Positions 23,742 through 32,876 of a stretch of DNA of 41,833 nt are shown piece by piece. Made by a program: the position numbers and the translations under genes. The notes under the pieces are model-generated. The model did not search any database. It had not been told where the DNA came from and saw nothing but the letters and a program-made list of their open reading frames with translations. Location: the IMG/VR virus record IMGVR_UViG_3300007508_000014, positions 1 to 41,833 of that record. One strand, 5' to 3'. Numbering within the stretch: the first letter of the stretch is position 1; each line of letters starts with the position of its first letter. Source of the stretch: a virus.

Positions 23742-24309
23742 AAAAATAGCAGAAACATTGTATGTAAGAGTTCCTCTTGAAGAGAAACAAAGAGGGTTTT
23801 TCGGACACACTCGCAGAGGCATGGCTTCAGCTGGTGTACCATCGGCCCTAATATCAGCAATGTTCGCAGGGAAGGGGCGTAGGCTACAAGCAGCAGGATC
23901 TGCAGCAGCAATAATGACACCCATTGGTGCCCTTCTTAGTAAAGTATCACAAAGTGCTTATAATTCAAAAGTAAAAAACTTGAAAGCTATACACACGGCA
24001 CACCTGGAGAAGAATGGACAGTTTATAAACAGGCACGCTCCGCGCCCTATTTTACCCGAGCTACAGGCTGTAAATCAAGAGGACCACGATGAGGCAGCAA
24101 GAAAAGCTGATGCTAAAGAAAAATTTATGGATAAAATGTTTAGGAAAAACCGAACTAAACACTACAACTGGGATCACGAAATAACTGTCGGAAGGCAGTT
24201 AGGATACTCAGACAGACAGCTAAAGGATATGAAAGAAAAAGCTGACAGTGACCGCAGAGCGTATAAAGAGTATAAGTACAGGACTAAAGGAGCTGTTATT
24301 AAAGACTAA
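23728..24309 (+). CDS. tagged hypothetical protein (193 aa)
   Basis: Starts inside the previous gene (14-bp overlap) with MTDIKKIAETLYV, a divergent tag. A Gly/Ala-rich hydrophobic hairpin (about 36-72) is followed by a highly charged helical C-terminus (KADAKEKFMDKMFRKNRTKH). Architecture like the 24515 and 25047 products: tag, charged helices, hydrophobic Gly/Ala segment. Unknown function, probably virion-internal. Confidence 0.6.
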   Translation: MTDIKKIAETLYVRVPLEEKQRGFFGHTRRGMASAGVPSALISAMFAGKGRRLQAAGSAAAIMTPIGALLSKVSQSAYNSKVKNLKAIHTAHLEKNGQFINRHAPRPILPELQAVNQEDHDEAARKADAKEKFMDKMFRKNRTKHYNWDHEITVGRQLGYSDRQLKDMKEKADSDRRAYKEYKYRTKGAVIKD

Positions 24310-24314
24310 TACCA

Positions 24315-24503
24315 ATGCCAGCATCAACACAAAAGCAAAAAAGATTTTTTAAACTCATCTTGCTTTATAAAGCAGGAAGACTAGATATAGATAAGTTACC
24401 TAAACAGTTAGCAGCAAAGATTAAAAAGGTTGCTAACGGAATAACCTTAAAACATGCTAGAGATATGGCTACACAAAAAGTTGTGCCATCAATTAAAAGC
24501 TAG
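24315..24503 (+). CDS. small basic protein, DUF3008-like (62 aa)
   Basis: Begins MPASTQKQKRFFKLILLYKA and ends with HARDMATQK. The MPA-x-S-x-x-Q-x-RFF opening and Lys-rich helical body resemble the small phage/bacterial DUF3008 family, whose role is unknown. Five bases separate it from the previous stop; ends TAG. Confidence 0.6.
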   Translation: MPASTQKQKRFFKLILLYKAGRLDIDKLPKQLAAKIKKVANGITLKHARDMATQKVVPSIKS

Positions 24504-24514
24504 GAGACAAAGAT

Positions 24515-25045
24515 ATGAATGATATAGAAAAAAGAGCGCTAATAGATGGATTTGCTCAAGAAATTGACTTGGAAAAAAATGCAAATATTTTTCATCAAAT
24601 GCTTTTTAGACCTTTTACTGGGACGTACAATGTTGCGAAAAAAGTTGGTAAGAGTTTATACGAAGGTTTTAGACCGTCTACTTTAATAGCTGAGGCTAAA
24701 AAAGCTGCAAAAGTTTCGTCTGAAGCTAGTAGCCTTAGGGCAGGAAAAAGGGACGTAAAAAATTTGAAGAAAGAAGTACAACAACACATAAATCCTTCTA
24801 AAGTGGACTCCCTAAATAAAGAAGTAAAAGACTTAAAGGATGCTTTAGTAAGAGCTCAGAAAGGAGAAAATATATCAGAAGATCTTGTAGAAAGTAAAAC
24901 AAGAATTTGGCCTTGGGCTTTAGGCGCAGCGACATTAGGTGCCGGCGCTTATGCAGTTAATAAGCTAGGTACTCCAGCGAATTTATACCCAAGCGAACGA
25001 GAAAAAGTTATAATGAACCTAAATAGTAGGTACAGAGGTCAATAA
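24515..25045 (+). CDS. hypothetical virion-type protein with C-terminal hydrophobic segment (176 aa)
   Basis: AGGAGA at good spacing. The N-terminus MNDIEKRALIDGFAQEI resembles that of the 14766 product. Lys/Ala-rich coiled-coil region (about 68-130), then a membrane-like GALGAATLGAGAYAV-type segment and a short polar tail. Ends one base before the next gene. Likely an internal or membrane-interacting virion protein. Confidence 0.6.
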   Translation: MNDIEKRALIDGFAQEIDLEKNANIFHQMLFRPFTGTYNVAKKVGKSLYEGFRPSTLIAEAKKAAKVSSEASSLRAGKRDVKNLKKEVQQHINPSKVDSLNKEVKDLKDALVRAQKGENISEDLVESKTRIWPWALGAATLGAGAYAVNKLGTPANLYPSEREKVIMNLNSRYRGQ

Positions 25046-25046
25046 A

Positions 25047-25823
25047 GTGGATAAATCAACTATAGTTTTTGAAAAATTAGCGTCAATTGATACTAACTAC
25101 ATTGACATATCTACAGTCACCCAAAACCAAGCAACTATGCAAGGTTTTGAATATGAGATGCAGAAGAATGCTAGTAGCTGGAAGGTTAAAGCTTTAAGGT
25201 CCCTTTTAAAACCTAGAGCAGCTGTATCCGCGTCTGGCAAAGCAGCAGTAAGTGGGGCACGCGATGCAACGAAAAGATTATCAGTTACACCGTCTGGTTT
25301 AGTAATAAGACCACGTAAAAATACTGTATGGGACAAAGTAAGATCGGTATTTTCTGATGAGTATGCAAAAAAGTACAAACAGTTAGATTACAAAGCCAGA
25401 GGACTTGCAGGATCCGAAACAAAAGCTGCCAATAAAGCTATAAGATTAGCAGAAGAGAAAGCATTGAAAGCGAAGCAGGTAGAGAGGGTTACAAAAGTTT
25501 TAAATAAAAAAGTAAGAGTTATCCCTAAAAAAATTAGGTCCGTACCTTATAATACAGTACCGATTAAGGTCGATGAAGCATCACACGTACTGCCAAATAT
25601 AGGAAACAGTACTAGATCTAGAGCAGGTATTGGTAATAAGAGCGCTGTAAACCCAAAAGTATCTCCTAAAACCTATGCTCCCGACAGCGATGATAAAGGG
25701 CTAGCAGAGTCACTAGGAATAGACAAAAACCCGCTACCATGGTTAGCAGGAACTGGGGCATTAGGTGCTTTACTAGGAAGCGCGCTTTCAAGTGATGGTA
25801 AGGATACTTACAGAAATTATTAA
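25047..25823 (+). CDS. tagged basic protein with C-terminal Gly/Ala hydrophobic segment (258 aa)
   Basis: GTG start one base after the previous TAA. Tag MDKSTIVFEKLASI. The body is strongly basic (many Lys/Arg, pI high), consistent with DNA binding in the capsid. Near the C-terminus WLAGTGALGALLGSALSS looks membrane-active. Same architecture as the 24515 product. No enzyme motif seen. Confidence 0.6.
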   Translation: MDKSTIVFEKLASIDTNYIDISTVTQNQATMQGFEYEMQKNASSWKVKALRSLLKPRAAVSASGKAAVSGARDATKRLSVTPSGLVIRPRKNTVWDKVRSVFSDEYAKKYKQLDYKARGLAGSETKAANKAIRLAEEKALKAKQVERVTKVLNKKVRVIPKKIRSVPYNTVPIKVDEASHVLPNIGNSTRSRAGIGNKSAVNPKVSPKTYAPDSDDKGLAESLGIDKNPLPWLAGTGALGALLGSALSSDGKDTYRNY

Positions 25824-25850
25824 TACTTACACAGATAACGCACGGAGAGA

Positions 25851-26483
25851 ATGATGGAATACGGGGGAATACTTGATTTTTTAGTAGCTATAAAGGAAGT
25901 GGTCGGGATAGCAGTATCCTACTTTTTAATAAAAAAGAAGATACATGATAATCATAACGAGATAAAAAGAAACTTTGACGGGCCAACAGTAGGAGAGTTA
26001 ACTGCTGAGGTAGAAAATAACGAGGTGATAAGAAATAGATTGTTACAATTAATGGATAAATCTAATGCTAATAGGGCTTGGTTGTTTGGGTTCCACAATG
26101 GACGACAATATTACACAACTAAGCATCAGACAAGAGCAACTTGCTTAGTAGAGGTAGTAGATGATGCAGTACCTATCATAGACTCATACCAGAGCATACC
26201 TGTTCATTTATTTCCTATAGCAATATCAGGGGTAGTAAAAGAAGGAAAAGTACAAGTAAATGTCAATGATATGCCAGAATGGGCATCGATAGAAAAAACG
26301 TCTTACGAAAAAGCTAAAACTAAGTATTTGTACGCTAAAGCAATAGAAGATTCTACAGGACGTACGGTCGGATTTATTGGGTTATCATGGACAAAGAGAC
26401 CTTTTCCTAAAACCGAGGCTAAGTTAACTAGACTAATTGAAGACGTAGAAAATACAGCTGGAAGAATAGAAGGTTTGTTTTAA
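25851..26483 (+). CDS. membrane-anchored GAF-like phage protein (210 aa)
   Basis: Tandem ATG ATG start preceded by GGAGAG. One N-terminal transmembrane helix (about 7-27), a short linker, then a GAF-like domain: NRAWLFGFHNGRQYY, two central strands, LFPIAISG, and TKYLYAKAI followed by GFIGLSW. The FHNG motif marks a phage family I know only as GAF-like hypothetical. Such domains bind small ligands; the ligand here is unknown. No tag. Ends 3 bases before the next gene. Confidence 0.7.
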   Translation: MMEYGGILDFLVAIKEVVGIAVSYFLIKKKIHDNHNEIKRNFDGPTVGELTAEVENNEVIRNRLLQLMDKSNANRAWLFGFHNGRQYYTTKHQTRATCLVEVVDDAVPIIDSYQSIPVHLFPIAISGVVKEGKVQVNVNDMPEWASIEKTSYEKAKTKYLYAKAIEDSTGRTVGFIGLSWTKRPFPKTEAKLTRLIEDVENTAGRIEGLF

Positions 26484-26486
26484 AAC

Positions 26487-26714
26487 ATGTATATATTATT
26501 AGAACATGATGGTACGGAAGAAAGAGCTAAACTGGCACAGGATATTAGTTACTATCTTGAGAATAACTTAGGAGCGACTTGCGATGAAGTTGTAGGTGAC
26601 GATAGCCAGGCTGTGGGCATTTACGATGGGAGCTTTAGCAAGTTAGCATCTTTTAATAAATTACCTACAGAAGCAGAACTTAATTTTTTTGTAGCATTAA
26701 TAGACGAGGAATAA
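26487..26714 (+). CDS. hypothetical acidic protein (75 aa)
   Basis: Compact, acidic, alpha/beta-like (MYILLEHDGTEERAKLAQDI). Contains FSKLASFNKL, an internal copy of the FxKLA motif. Closely packed between neighbours (3-base gaps). Not recognised. Confidence 0.65.
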   Translation: MYILLEHDGTEERAKLAQDISYYLENNLGATCDEVVGDDSQAVGIYDGSFSKLASFNKLPTEAELNFFVALIDEE

Positions 26715-26717
26715 ATT

Positions 26718-27005
26718 ATGAGTGAGATTGTAATAAATGATAGGGACCCAAATAAAGATGAGGCTCTTATCTCTTTTTTAGAAGGTAATGCTTTTGTAAA
26801 GAGAGCGAAGGCAACTACACCTGTTACAGATGCTGATTTTGAAAATATCTTTACAAAGTTAGCGGAAGAAACAAACCCTAAGTCATTTGATGAGTTTAAA
26901 GTTACTGTGGACGAAATGTTTGGCGGTAAATTAAACACTAAGCTAGCTAAGTGGGAAAAAAAGCTTTCAATAGATAAAACCAGACTACAAGATGTCTTTG
27001 GCTAA
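26718..27005 (+). CDS. hypothetical protein with internal FxKLA motif (95 aa)
   Basis: Charged helical protein with ENIFTKLAEE at about residues 47-56, the same core as the N-terminal tags, then FKVTVDEMFGGKLNTKLAKWE. Its end overlaps the next gene by 14 bases. It may be scaffold-like or protease-processed; inference. Confidence 0.6.
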   Translation: MSEIVINDRDPNKDEALISFLEGNAFVKRAKATTPVTDADFENIFTKLAEETNPKSFDEFKVTVDEMFGGKLNTKLAKWEKKLSIDKTRLQDVFG

Positions 27006-27189
27006 AACTCTTAGAGAAAGAAGAAAAAAAGAAATAAAAAAACGTTCGGTCAGCAAACCAGCTGTCGGGAGACAATGCATTGTATGCGGTGGTACTAACA
27101 CAAGACTTCACATAGTAGTGGATTCTCAAGGTAGTAAGCGAAGGCGTACAAAGTGCTTCAATCCCAATTGCAAAGCTGAGCGTGGGTAA
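26992..27189 (+). CDS. small zinc-finger protein (65 aa)
   Basis: Overlaps the previous and next genes. Very basic N-terminus (TLRERRKKEIKKRSV), then CIVC (29-32) and a second knuckle CFNPNC near the end. Together they form a C2-x-C4-type zinc ribbon suited to nucleic-acid binding. TAA stop. Confidence 0.7.
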   Translation: MSLAKTLRERRKKEIKKRSVSKPAVGRQCIVCGGTNTRLHIVVDSQGSKRRRTKCFNPNCKAERG

Positions 27190-27649
27190 CGATAAAAGAA
27201 AAAAACAATATAAAGATGGTTATACACACCTTCCAACTAATTTAGATATAAAGGATTGGGATTATGTTTACCAGATTCATAAAAATAATAACGGAACACA
27301 TTTTGATCTTAGGCTTTATTGCCCCAGTGATTCAGAAAGTGTTTTTTCGTTTTCAGCAAAGCACAACGTGTTAGACAGAAACTTTCCTACACCATTAAGA
27401 AGGAATAGGGACCATACCCAAGACACGCTGACTTTTGAAGGTACCTTTCAGTCTAAGAAAGGAAAGACAAATACTTTGGCTACGATAGAGAGCGGAGAAG
27501 CAACATTAATAGATATAGATAAAACAGGAATGATATTCGAAACAGAAAAACGAATCTTTAGATTAAAGCATATAAGCGGTAAAAAGTACGCGTATGTACC
27601 TGTTTATGAGAAGTTAACACAGAATAAAAATTACATAGAAGAGATATAA
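27182..27649 (+). CDS. LigD-type 3'-phosphoesterase-like domain protein
   Basis: 155 aa from GTG inside the previous gene. DYVYQIHKNNNGTHFDLRLY (27-46) reproduces the core Q-x-H...H-[FY]-D-x-R-L of the LigD phosphoesterase domain (His33, His40, Asp42, Arg44). It is followed by a TLTFEGTF-like strand and a KKYAYVPVYE end. In bacterial NHEJ this domain trims 3'-phosphates and ribonucleotides. Here it is a stand-alone unit amid accessory genes; it may heal DNA ends after injection. The second half is divergent, so activity is uncertain. Confidence 0.65.
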   Translation: MGNDKRKKQYKDGYTHLPTNLDIKDWDYVYQIHKNNNGTHFDLRLYCPSDSESVFSFSAKHNVLDRNFPTPLRRNRDHTQDTLTFEGTFQSKKGKTNTLATIESGEATLIDIDKTGMIFETEKRIFRLKHISGKKYAYVPVYEKLTQNKNYIEEI

Positions 27650-27650
27650 C

Positions 27651-27971
27651 ATGAACAAAGCAGAGAAAGTATTTAACAAAGTAGCAGGCTATACAGATCA
27701 CGGTCGTGAAATGGAATTAGGGAGAACTAAGGCAATGGTAAAAATGCGGGACACTTTAAGAGCTGCCAATGACGACTATCCGGGGATTGCCCTGCTTAAG
27801 GGGTATCAAGGCATGGATACATTATACACCTTGATGGCACGTAAGCAGGCATACAAGGCAACTCTTGATGGGTTAGAAAATATAAAATCACACGTACCTT
27901 TTGTTGGTATGGGGGCAAAAGGTAAGCAAGCATTAGCAGACCTAGAGTCAGCTATTAAAAGCGGGGAGTAG
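27651..27971 (+). CDS. tagged helical protein (106 aa)
   Basis: A clear example of the tag: MNKAEKVFNKVAGYTD. The rest is a compact helical protein with Lys/Ala/Leu and a GMGAKGKQALADLE end. Begins one base after the previous stop, ends TAG. Function unknown; packaging with DNA is inferred from the tag. Confidence 0.65.
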   Translation: MNKAEKVFNKVAGYTDHGREMELGRTKAMVKMRDTLRAANDDYPGIALLKGYQGMDTLYTLMARKQAYKATLDGLENIKSHVPFVGMGAKGKQALADLESAIKSGE

Positions 27972-27978
27972 GACACCT

Positions 27979-28212
27979 TTGAAATTCTTCAATAAACTAG
28001 CTGGAAAGTATAGCCCCGTACAGGATACTTTTAAATACTATTTTTTTAAAAAAGGTATGACGAAGACACAAGCACGGATACTTGCCGCAGAAGCTAGAGA
28101 AACTGGAGTTTTTCCTAAGTGGGTTAACGACAGAATGGTGAAAGAAGTAGAAAAGAGAGACAAGGAAGTAAAAGTTTTAAAAGATAAAGCTAAACAACTA
28201 AACTTATTTTAA
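27979..28212 (+). CDS. tagged small basic protein (77 aa)
   Basis: TTG start (no ATG available), beginning MKFFNKLAGKYSP, i.e. the tag core FxKLAG at the very N-terminus. The rest is Lys/Arg-rich helix with a coiled-coil-like C-terminus. Spaced 7 bases from the previous gene and 3 bases from the next. Confidence 0.6.
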   Translation: MKFFNKLAGKYSPVQDTFKYYFFKKGMTKTQARILAAEARETGVFPKWVNDRMVKEVEKRDKEVKVLKDKAKQLNLF

Positions 28213-28215
28213 ATA

Positions 28216-29079
28216 GTGCAGATACCTTACATTAAATACGTAGAAACACTGGTCGTTGGCAGGATGTCTGCTGACGCAATTCACGATAACTTAATTTTAT
28301 TAGGATTGGAATTTCCCATACCAGGTATTCAACAAGTGTATGATTATTTCTATAAAAAACAAGCGAAGTACTTCACTACTAAATCTGAGGAAATAAACCC
28401 GGATTGGCTAAAGCGTTGGGACATGGAAAGAATGTATGGCCATATGTTTAACTTCCCAGTAGACACCGTCGAAGGTGTAAAAGGTTCCTTAGCTATAATG
28501 AATGATTCTTTAATGTATAGATTAATAACGTCAATGGCGCTGGCTAATATTACTGACGAAGATATAGAATTGATTGTTAATGGTAAGTATAATATGCAGT
28601 ATTCGTCAGACGACGTTCAGTGCTTTCTTAAGTATTTTTTTAACGTTGCAGAATGGGGAATACAAGAAAAAAGGGAGTATGTAAACCAAACAAAAGATCC
28701 AGGGTTAAAACGTTTTTATAAGATAGCATTAGATGGAGATAAAGATTATTTGCTGTGGAAGTTAGGAGCAGCGCCAGAAAAAAGTTTTGATACAATGTTA
28801 AAAGATATGATGACAGATTCGTATTATAACTTTAAAGAACGATCAAAGTCTGACCCAGACTTAGCACAAAAATGGGGATCATTAGCAGTAAAGCTAACTG
28901 ACAGATTAGACAAGTTAGATAAAGATACAGATAAGAAAAAAGATATTTTTGAGGAAATAACTTTTAAAATAAAAGGTATGGATGCAGACGTTACCATGTC
29001 CAGTAGTAGCGAAAGTACAATACCGCACATGTCAGAAATTAATAAAGACATAATATTAACTAATAATAAAGAGGATTAG
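28216..29079 (+). CDS. hypothetical protein upstream of the terminase module (287 aa)
   Basis: GTG start, ends TAG. The N-terminal 45 residues (YVETLVVGRMSADAIHDNLI) could form a helix-turn-helix-like bundle. A mostly helical middle follows, then a Lys/Asp-rich acidic tail. Size and position 2.2 kb before TerL make a small-terminase-like role possible, but this is weak. Confidence 0.6.
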   Translation: MQIPYIKYVETLVVGRMSADAIHDNLILLGLEFPIPGIQQVYDYFYKKQAKYFTTKSEEINPDWLKRWDMERMYGHMFNFPVDTVEGVKGSLAIMNDSLMYRLITSMALANITDEDIELIVNGKYNMQYSSDDVQCFLKYFFNVAEWGIQEKREYVNQTKDPGLKRFYKIALDGDKDYLLWKLGAAPEKSFDTMLKDMMTDSYYNFKERSKSDPDLAQKWGSLAVKLTDRLDKLDKDTDKKKDIFEEITFKIKGMDADVTMSSSSESTIPHMSEINKDIILTNNKED

Positions 29080-29081
29080 TA

Positions 29082-30230
29082 ATGGATACCAATAAAATAG
29101 CAGTGAATATTTTAAATAAATATGCTCAGAAATCTAGGGAAATATCGTATTATACGGGGACCGACTCAACTAAAGATGCACCGAAACAACCTTTTGGAAA
29201 TTCAACCGAAGCAGCGAAACCTAAACAACAAAATAAACAACAACCTAAAAAACGTACCTTCGGAGAGGCAGCAAAAAACTTTGATTCAAAAAACAGCGGG
29301 TTTTCTGACATAAATGCAGCAGTTAAAGCTAGAAAAGCTGCATCAGGTGATAAGAATTCTGATGCTTATAAAAAAGCACAGGGAGCTATAAACGCTGCGT
29401 ACGGAATAGGATCCAACAGCGGAAATTCAGCGACTCCAAAAGAGCCAGCAGCAACAAGTGTTGCTACTGGTGTAGGTGCTACTGGTGCAGGTGCTACTGG
29501 TGCGGCAGCAACAAACGTACCATCAGACTATAAACCTTCGGCCGCCGCAAGCCAGTTAGGTGGAAAGTTCTTTGGAGGGGGAAACAGAACTATGGGTAAC
29601 TCCCTTAGCAAAATACCTTCCAGCCCTTACAGTAACGCACAACAACCTGCAGGCCCGGGTACGGCTGGTATGCTTGATGGCGGTATGGCCCAAAATAATG
29701 CAGCAAAGGAGCTGGCACCTTTTAATGTTAACAGGAAGGCTAACCAAGATGTAAATACTAGTAAACCTGGTATAGACAAAGATTACAAGGCAGGTGCAGA
29801 GTTTACACAGAAAGCAGAGACTGCACTATTAAATGCTCCGAGAAATATGGGGAATGCTATAGTAAATGCCGGCCAGTTTCTTGGCGGAGCAACCGCTGAA
29901 GCAGCGATAGGAACTGGAAGATTGTTTGGAAGAGGAATAGGCGGAATTTTAGGAGGAGTAGGAAAAGGGTTTACCTTTGCAAGCAATCTTTTAAAAGGAA
30001 AATCCCAGCCAATGGGGACAGGAGCAGGAACCACTCCTACAGCAGGAGCAGGAACCACTCCTATAGGAACCACTACTCCACCTAATAGTAAAGCTCAGTC
30101 AACGTTTCAAAAAAATAGATCTGTAGCCAAAGAAACTGCGCTAAAGGGTGTTAAAAACAGTAAAGAAAATCAAGAAAGTAACACACCGGCTGAGGTCGTT
30201 TGGGATAATAACAATCCTGGGTCCCTTTAA
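29082..30230 (+). CDS. low-complexity Gly/Ala/Thr-rich protein, tag-like start (382 aa)
   Basis: Starts MDTNKIAVNILNKYAQKS, a divergent tag. Residues 30-260 are low complexity (Gln/Lys/Asn and Gly/Ala/Thr). A Gly-rich hydrophobic stretch (FGRGIGGILGGVGKGFTF) follows, then a TTPTAGAGTTP repeat encoded by a 24-bp tandem repeat. Typical of flexible or membrane-interacting virion proteins. No enzyme motif. Confidence 0.6.
   Translation: MDTNKIAVNILNKYAQKSREISYYTGTDSTKDAPKQPFGNSTEAAKPKQQNKQQPKKRTFGEAAKNFDSKNSGFSDINAAVKARKAASGDKNSDAYKKAQGAINAAYGIGSNSGNSATPKEPAATSVATGVGATGAGATGAAATNVPSDYKPSAAASQLGGKFFGGGNRTMGNSLSKIPSSPYSNAQQPAGPGTAGMLDGGMAQNNAAKELAPFNVNRKANQDVNTSKPGIDKDYKAGAEFTQKAETALLNAPRNMGNAIVNAGQFLGGATAEAAIGTGRLFGRGIGGILGGVGKGFTFASNLLKGKSQPMGTGAGTTPTAGAGTTPIGTTTPPNSKAQSTFQKNRSVAKETALKGVKNSKENQESNTPAEVVWDNNNPGSL
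30021..30063 (+). repeat. 24-bp tandem repeat in coding sequence
   Basis: The 19-mer GGAGCAGGAACCACTCCTA occurs at 30021-30039 and 30045-30063, with a partial third copy after it. Confidence 0.8.
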
Positions 30231-30236
30231 TCTATA

Positions 30237-30965
30237 ATGTTAAAAACCTCCGGCATACTAGATAAGCCTCAAAATACTTTAGCTAAAGATATATGATCTG
30301 ACGCACAAACACTCCTCCCGAGAGTAAGAGCTCAGATCTTAAAGTATTTATATTCTTGGATACCATCATCTCAAATAAAAGAGGTGGTGGTACTCGGGTC
30401 TATTACTGGCTATAAGTACAAGTCTACGTCGGATGTTGATATTAATGTTAAGGTTACCGGAAAAGAAAACGCAGCTAAATACCATGCTCACCAAGACACG
30501 TTAAATGGACAACTTGTATCTGGGACAAAACACCCAATAAACTTTTTTATACAAGAGCATGATGATGAACATAAGAGTGTTTGGCAAGACTCCCATTTTG
30601 GTGTTTATGACGTACTAAATAATAAATGGTTGTCTCCTCCCCCAAACAGAGAAGATGTCAGGGACCCAGAAGATCAATATCCATTAGAGCTTCTTATAGG
30701 ACAGATGATGGCAAGAAACTATAAAAGAAAGGCTGATGACTACTTAGACGATAAAGACGAGACAGGCGATGATTTAGAACAGTTACAGTCGGCATCAGAA
30801 ACAGCAAAGCTGGACCGTAAATTACAATATTCCAAAGGATGGGGAATACCAAGAAAAAGTTTTAGAAATATACTGTACAAATTATTAGAACATAGTAAGT
30901 ATGGAGACCTGTTCTATGACATGAAAGAAAGTAAATCCAAACCAATAGTAGGGAATGAAATATAA
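30237..30965 (+). CDS. nucleotidyltransferase-fold protein, in-frame UGA
   Basis: 242 aa from ATG 30237; TGA at 30294-30296 is residue 20. Pol-beta-type NTase signature: VVVLGSITGYKYKSTSDVDI with GS (54-55) and DVD (66-68). The N-terminus resembles an IW...L-P-V-R-x-x-I-L segment seen in phage NTase relatives, which supports Trp for UGA. A long charged C-terminal region follows. The standard code would remove the first 49 residues. It could be a nucleotide- or RNA-modifying enzyme; the target is unknown. Confidence 0.75.
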
Positions 30966-31317
30966 GCGGAAGACTAACGTAAGTTACGACCAGTATACCA
31001 ATAAATCATACAACGCTAACAAAGGAAGCACACAGGGTAGCTGAAAAGAAGAGAAAAAGAAGGAACAGAATGACTCAAGCCCACTGTCTGTGCAAGTACA
31101 CAACAATAATATAGAATCTGCAATACGTGTCTTTAAGCGTAAGATTGACGATGCAGGCATCATGGACACACTGCGGAACGGTAGATATTATGAAAAACCT
31201 TCTTCTATAAAGAGGGAAAGAAAGAAAAAACAGGTTTTTAAATATAAGATCGCACAACAACAAGAAGACGCAGCAAAAACTTTGCGTAATAGAAGTAAGA
31301 GAAGGAAGAGAAAGTAG
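30955..31317 (+). CDS. rpsU: phage-encoded ribosomal protein bS21 homologue with N-terminal extension, in-frame UGA
   Basis: 120 aa; the start overlaps the previous gene's end. TGA at 31042-31044 is residue 30. The core (about 46-92) matches bS21: NNIESAIRVFKRKIDDAGIM then GRYYEKPSSIKRERKKK; the C-terminus is a basic tail. A 45-residue Lys/Ser/Asn-rich extension precedes the core; typical bS21 is about 70 aa. Phage bS21 proteins are thought to replace the host copy on the 30S subunit and bias initiation. Read with the standard code it would begin downstream of the UGA. Overlaps TerL by one base (TAGTG). Confidence 0.85.
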
Positions 31318-32858
31318 TGTCCCAAGAAGTATCCTTATCTAGAAGTGAGTTTACAGAAAACTTCCTATATTTAGATGGTAGACCGTTTTCTTTAAATGAT
31401 TACCCACATATGAGAGCTATCTACAATTCCAGTAGTCCTGAGATTGTTTTAAAAACCAGCCGTCAGGTTGGTAAGTCGACGTCTTTAGCTAACATCATGA
31501 TTACTAATAGTGCTATGATTAAGTACTTTAGAACCTTGTTTGTAGCTCCAACCGTGGAGCAAACTAAAGTATTTTCTCACGACAGAGTTAACCCCGCACT
31601 AGAAGGTAGTCCTTTTATTAAAGATTATTATATGAATAGTACTATTGTACAGAACGTGTTTATGAAACAACTTCTAAACGGATCACGTATGTATCTTAGA
31701 TATGCTTTATTGTCAGCCGACAGACTTAGGGGGTACAGCGCAGACATGCTATGCTTTGACGAGGCCCAGGACTTGAGAGCAGAGGTTATACCAATTGCTC
31801 AAGAGACTATGAATAGGTCTATGTACAAACATACGCTTTATGCAGGAACCCCGAAACGTTCGAGAGGCACACTAGCGGACTTATGGTTTGACTCGTCTCA
31901 AGCAGAGTTTATGCCTAAGTGTGAATCTTGTAATCATTGGAACTTACTTGACTATGACAGTATAGGAGAAGAAGGACCGATATGTAAAAAGTGTGGAAGA
32001 ATACTTTCTCCAGAATCTTTAAAAGCAGGACAATGGGTTTCTACAGGGTCTAAAGATCCCGACATGGAAGGTTACAGAGTGTGTGTTCTTCATTTTACCT
32101 ATGCACCTTGGATTGATTGGAAAAGAGATGTAATAGAAAAAAGACGAAGACAACCAAGAGCTATTTTTTTTAACGAGACTCTTGGCCTTGAATACGATGA
32201 GGGTACTTCACCTATTACAAAGCAGGATATTGTAAATTGTTGTGATCCATCCTTTTCTATTAAAACTCCTCCGAACCCCAGAGAGATCCCGAGCACAATA
32301 ATGGGGCTAGACTACGGACCTGTTAACTCAGAGAAGTCACATACAGTGTCTGCGGTAGTATCTACAGAAGGTAGTAAGTATAGAGTGCATCATATGAAAA
32401 AGTTTCTTGGAAAAGAGGCAGATTATGCTTATATTCATAAGGAAGTCCCTAGAATGTTATCTAGGTGGAATGCACAACATCTTGCATCTGATTACGGTAT
32501 GGGTGAAGCTCCGAATTCAGAGATAAGATCAAAAATAGGGTTTGAGCGTGTCATAGCATTTCAACATGTACCTTCTCAGAAGGAGAAGGTCAAGTGGAAT
32601 GTTAAGATGCCGGCTTATACGCTTAACAGGACACAGGTTATTACTGAGTTATTTAAACTTATAAAAGACCAGAGAATTATTTTCCCTAAGTGGGAAGAAA
32701 CGGAAGAGTTTGCAGAAGATCTTTTAAATGTGTATGCGGACTACGACGAGGACCGAAATTTAATGAAGTACATAAACGTAGGTCCAGATGACTTTTTACA
32801 TGCCCTTATATTTGCAGTTATCTCTAACGAGATGATAAGCGGGTTAAATAATTTTTAG
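31317..32858 (+). CDS. terminase large subunit
   Basis: 513 aa from GTG. ATPase: Walker A SRQVGKST (48-55), Walker B MLCFDEAQDL (144-153), coupling motif YAGTPKR. A zinc-finger insertion (CESC 202-205, CKKC 223-226) lies between ATPase and nuclease, as in gpA-like terminases. RNase-H-fold nuclease: GLDYGP (Asp332), ASDYGMGE (Asp392) and PDDFLHALIF near residues 492-501. Powers DNA packaging through the portal and cuts the concatemer. Complete, ends TAG, all Trp as TGG. Confidence 0.95.
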   Translation: MSQEVSLSRSEFTENFLYLDGRPFSLNDYPHMRAIYNSSSPEIVLKTSRQVGKSTSLANIMITNSAMIKYFRTLFVAPTVEQTKVFSHDRVNPALEGSPFIKDYYMNSTIVQNVFMKQLLNGSRMYLRYALLSADRLRGYSADMLCFDEAQDLRAEVIPIAQETMNRSMYKHTLYAGTPKRSRGTLADLWFDSSQAEFMPKCESCNHWNLLDYDSIGEEGPICKKCGRILSPESLKAGQWVSTGSKDPDMEGYRVCVLHFTYAPWIDWKRDVIEKRRRQPRAIFFNETLGLEYDEGTSPITKQDIVNCCDPSFSIKTPPNPREIPSTIMGLDYGPVNSEKSHTVSAVVSTEGSKYRVHHMKKFLGKEADYAYIHKEVPRMLSRWNAQHLASDYGMGEAPNSEIRSKIGFERVIAFQHVPSQKEKVKWNVKMPAYTLNRTQVITELFKLIKDQRIIFPKWEETEEFAEDLLNVYADYDEDRNLMKYINVGPDDFLHALIFAVISNEMISGLNNF

Positions 32859-32876
32859 TAAATTACATAATAGTAC

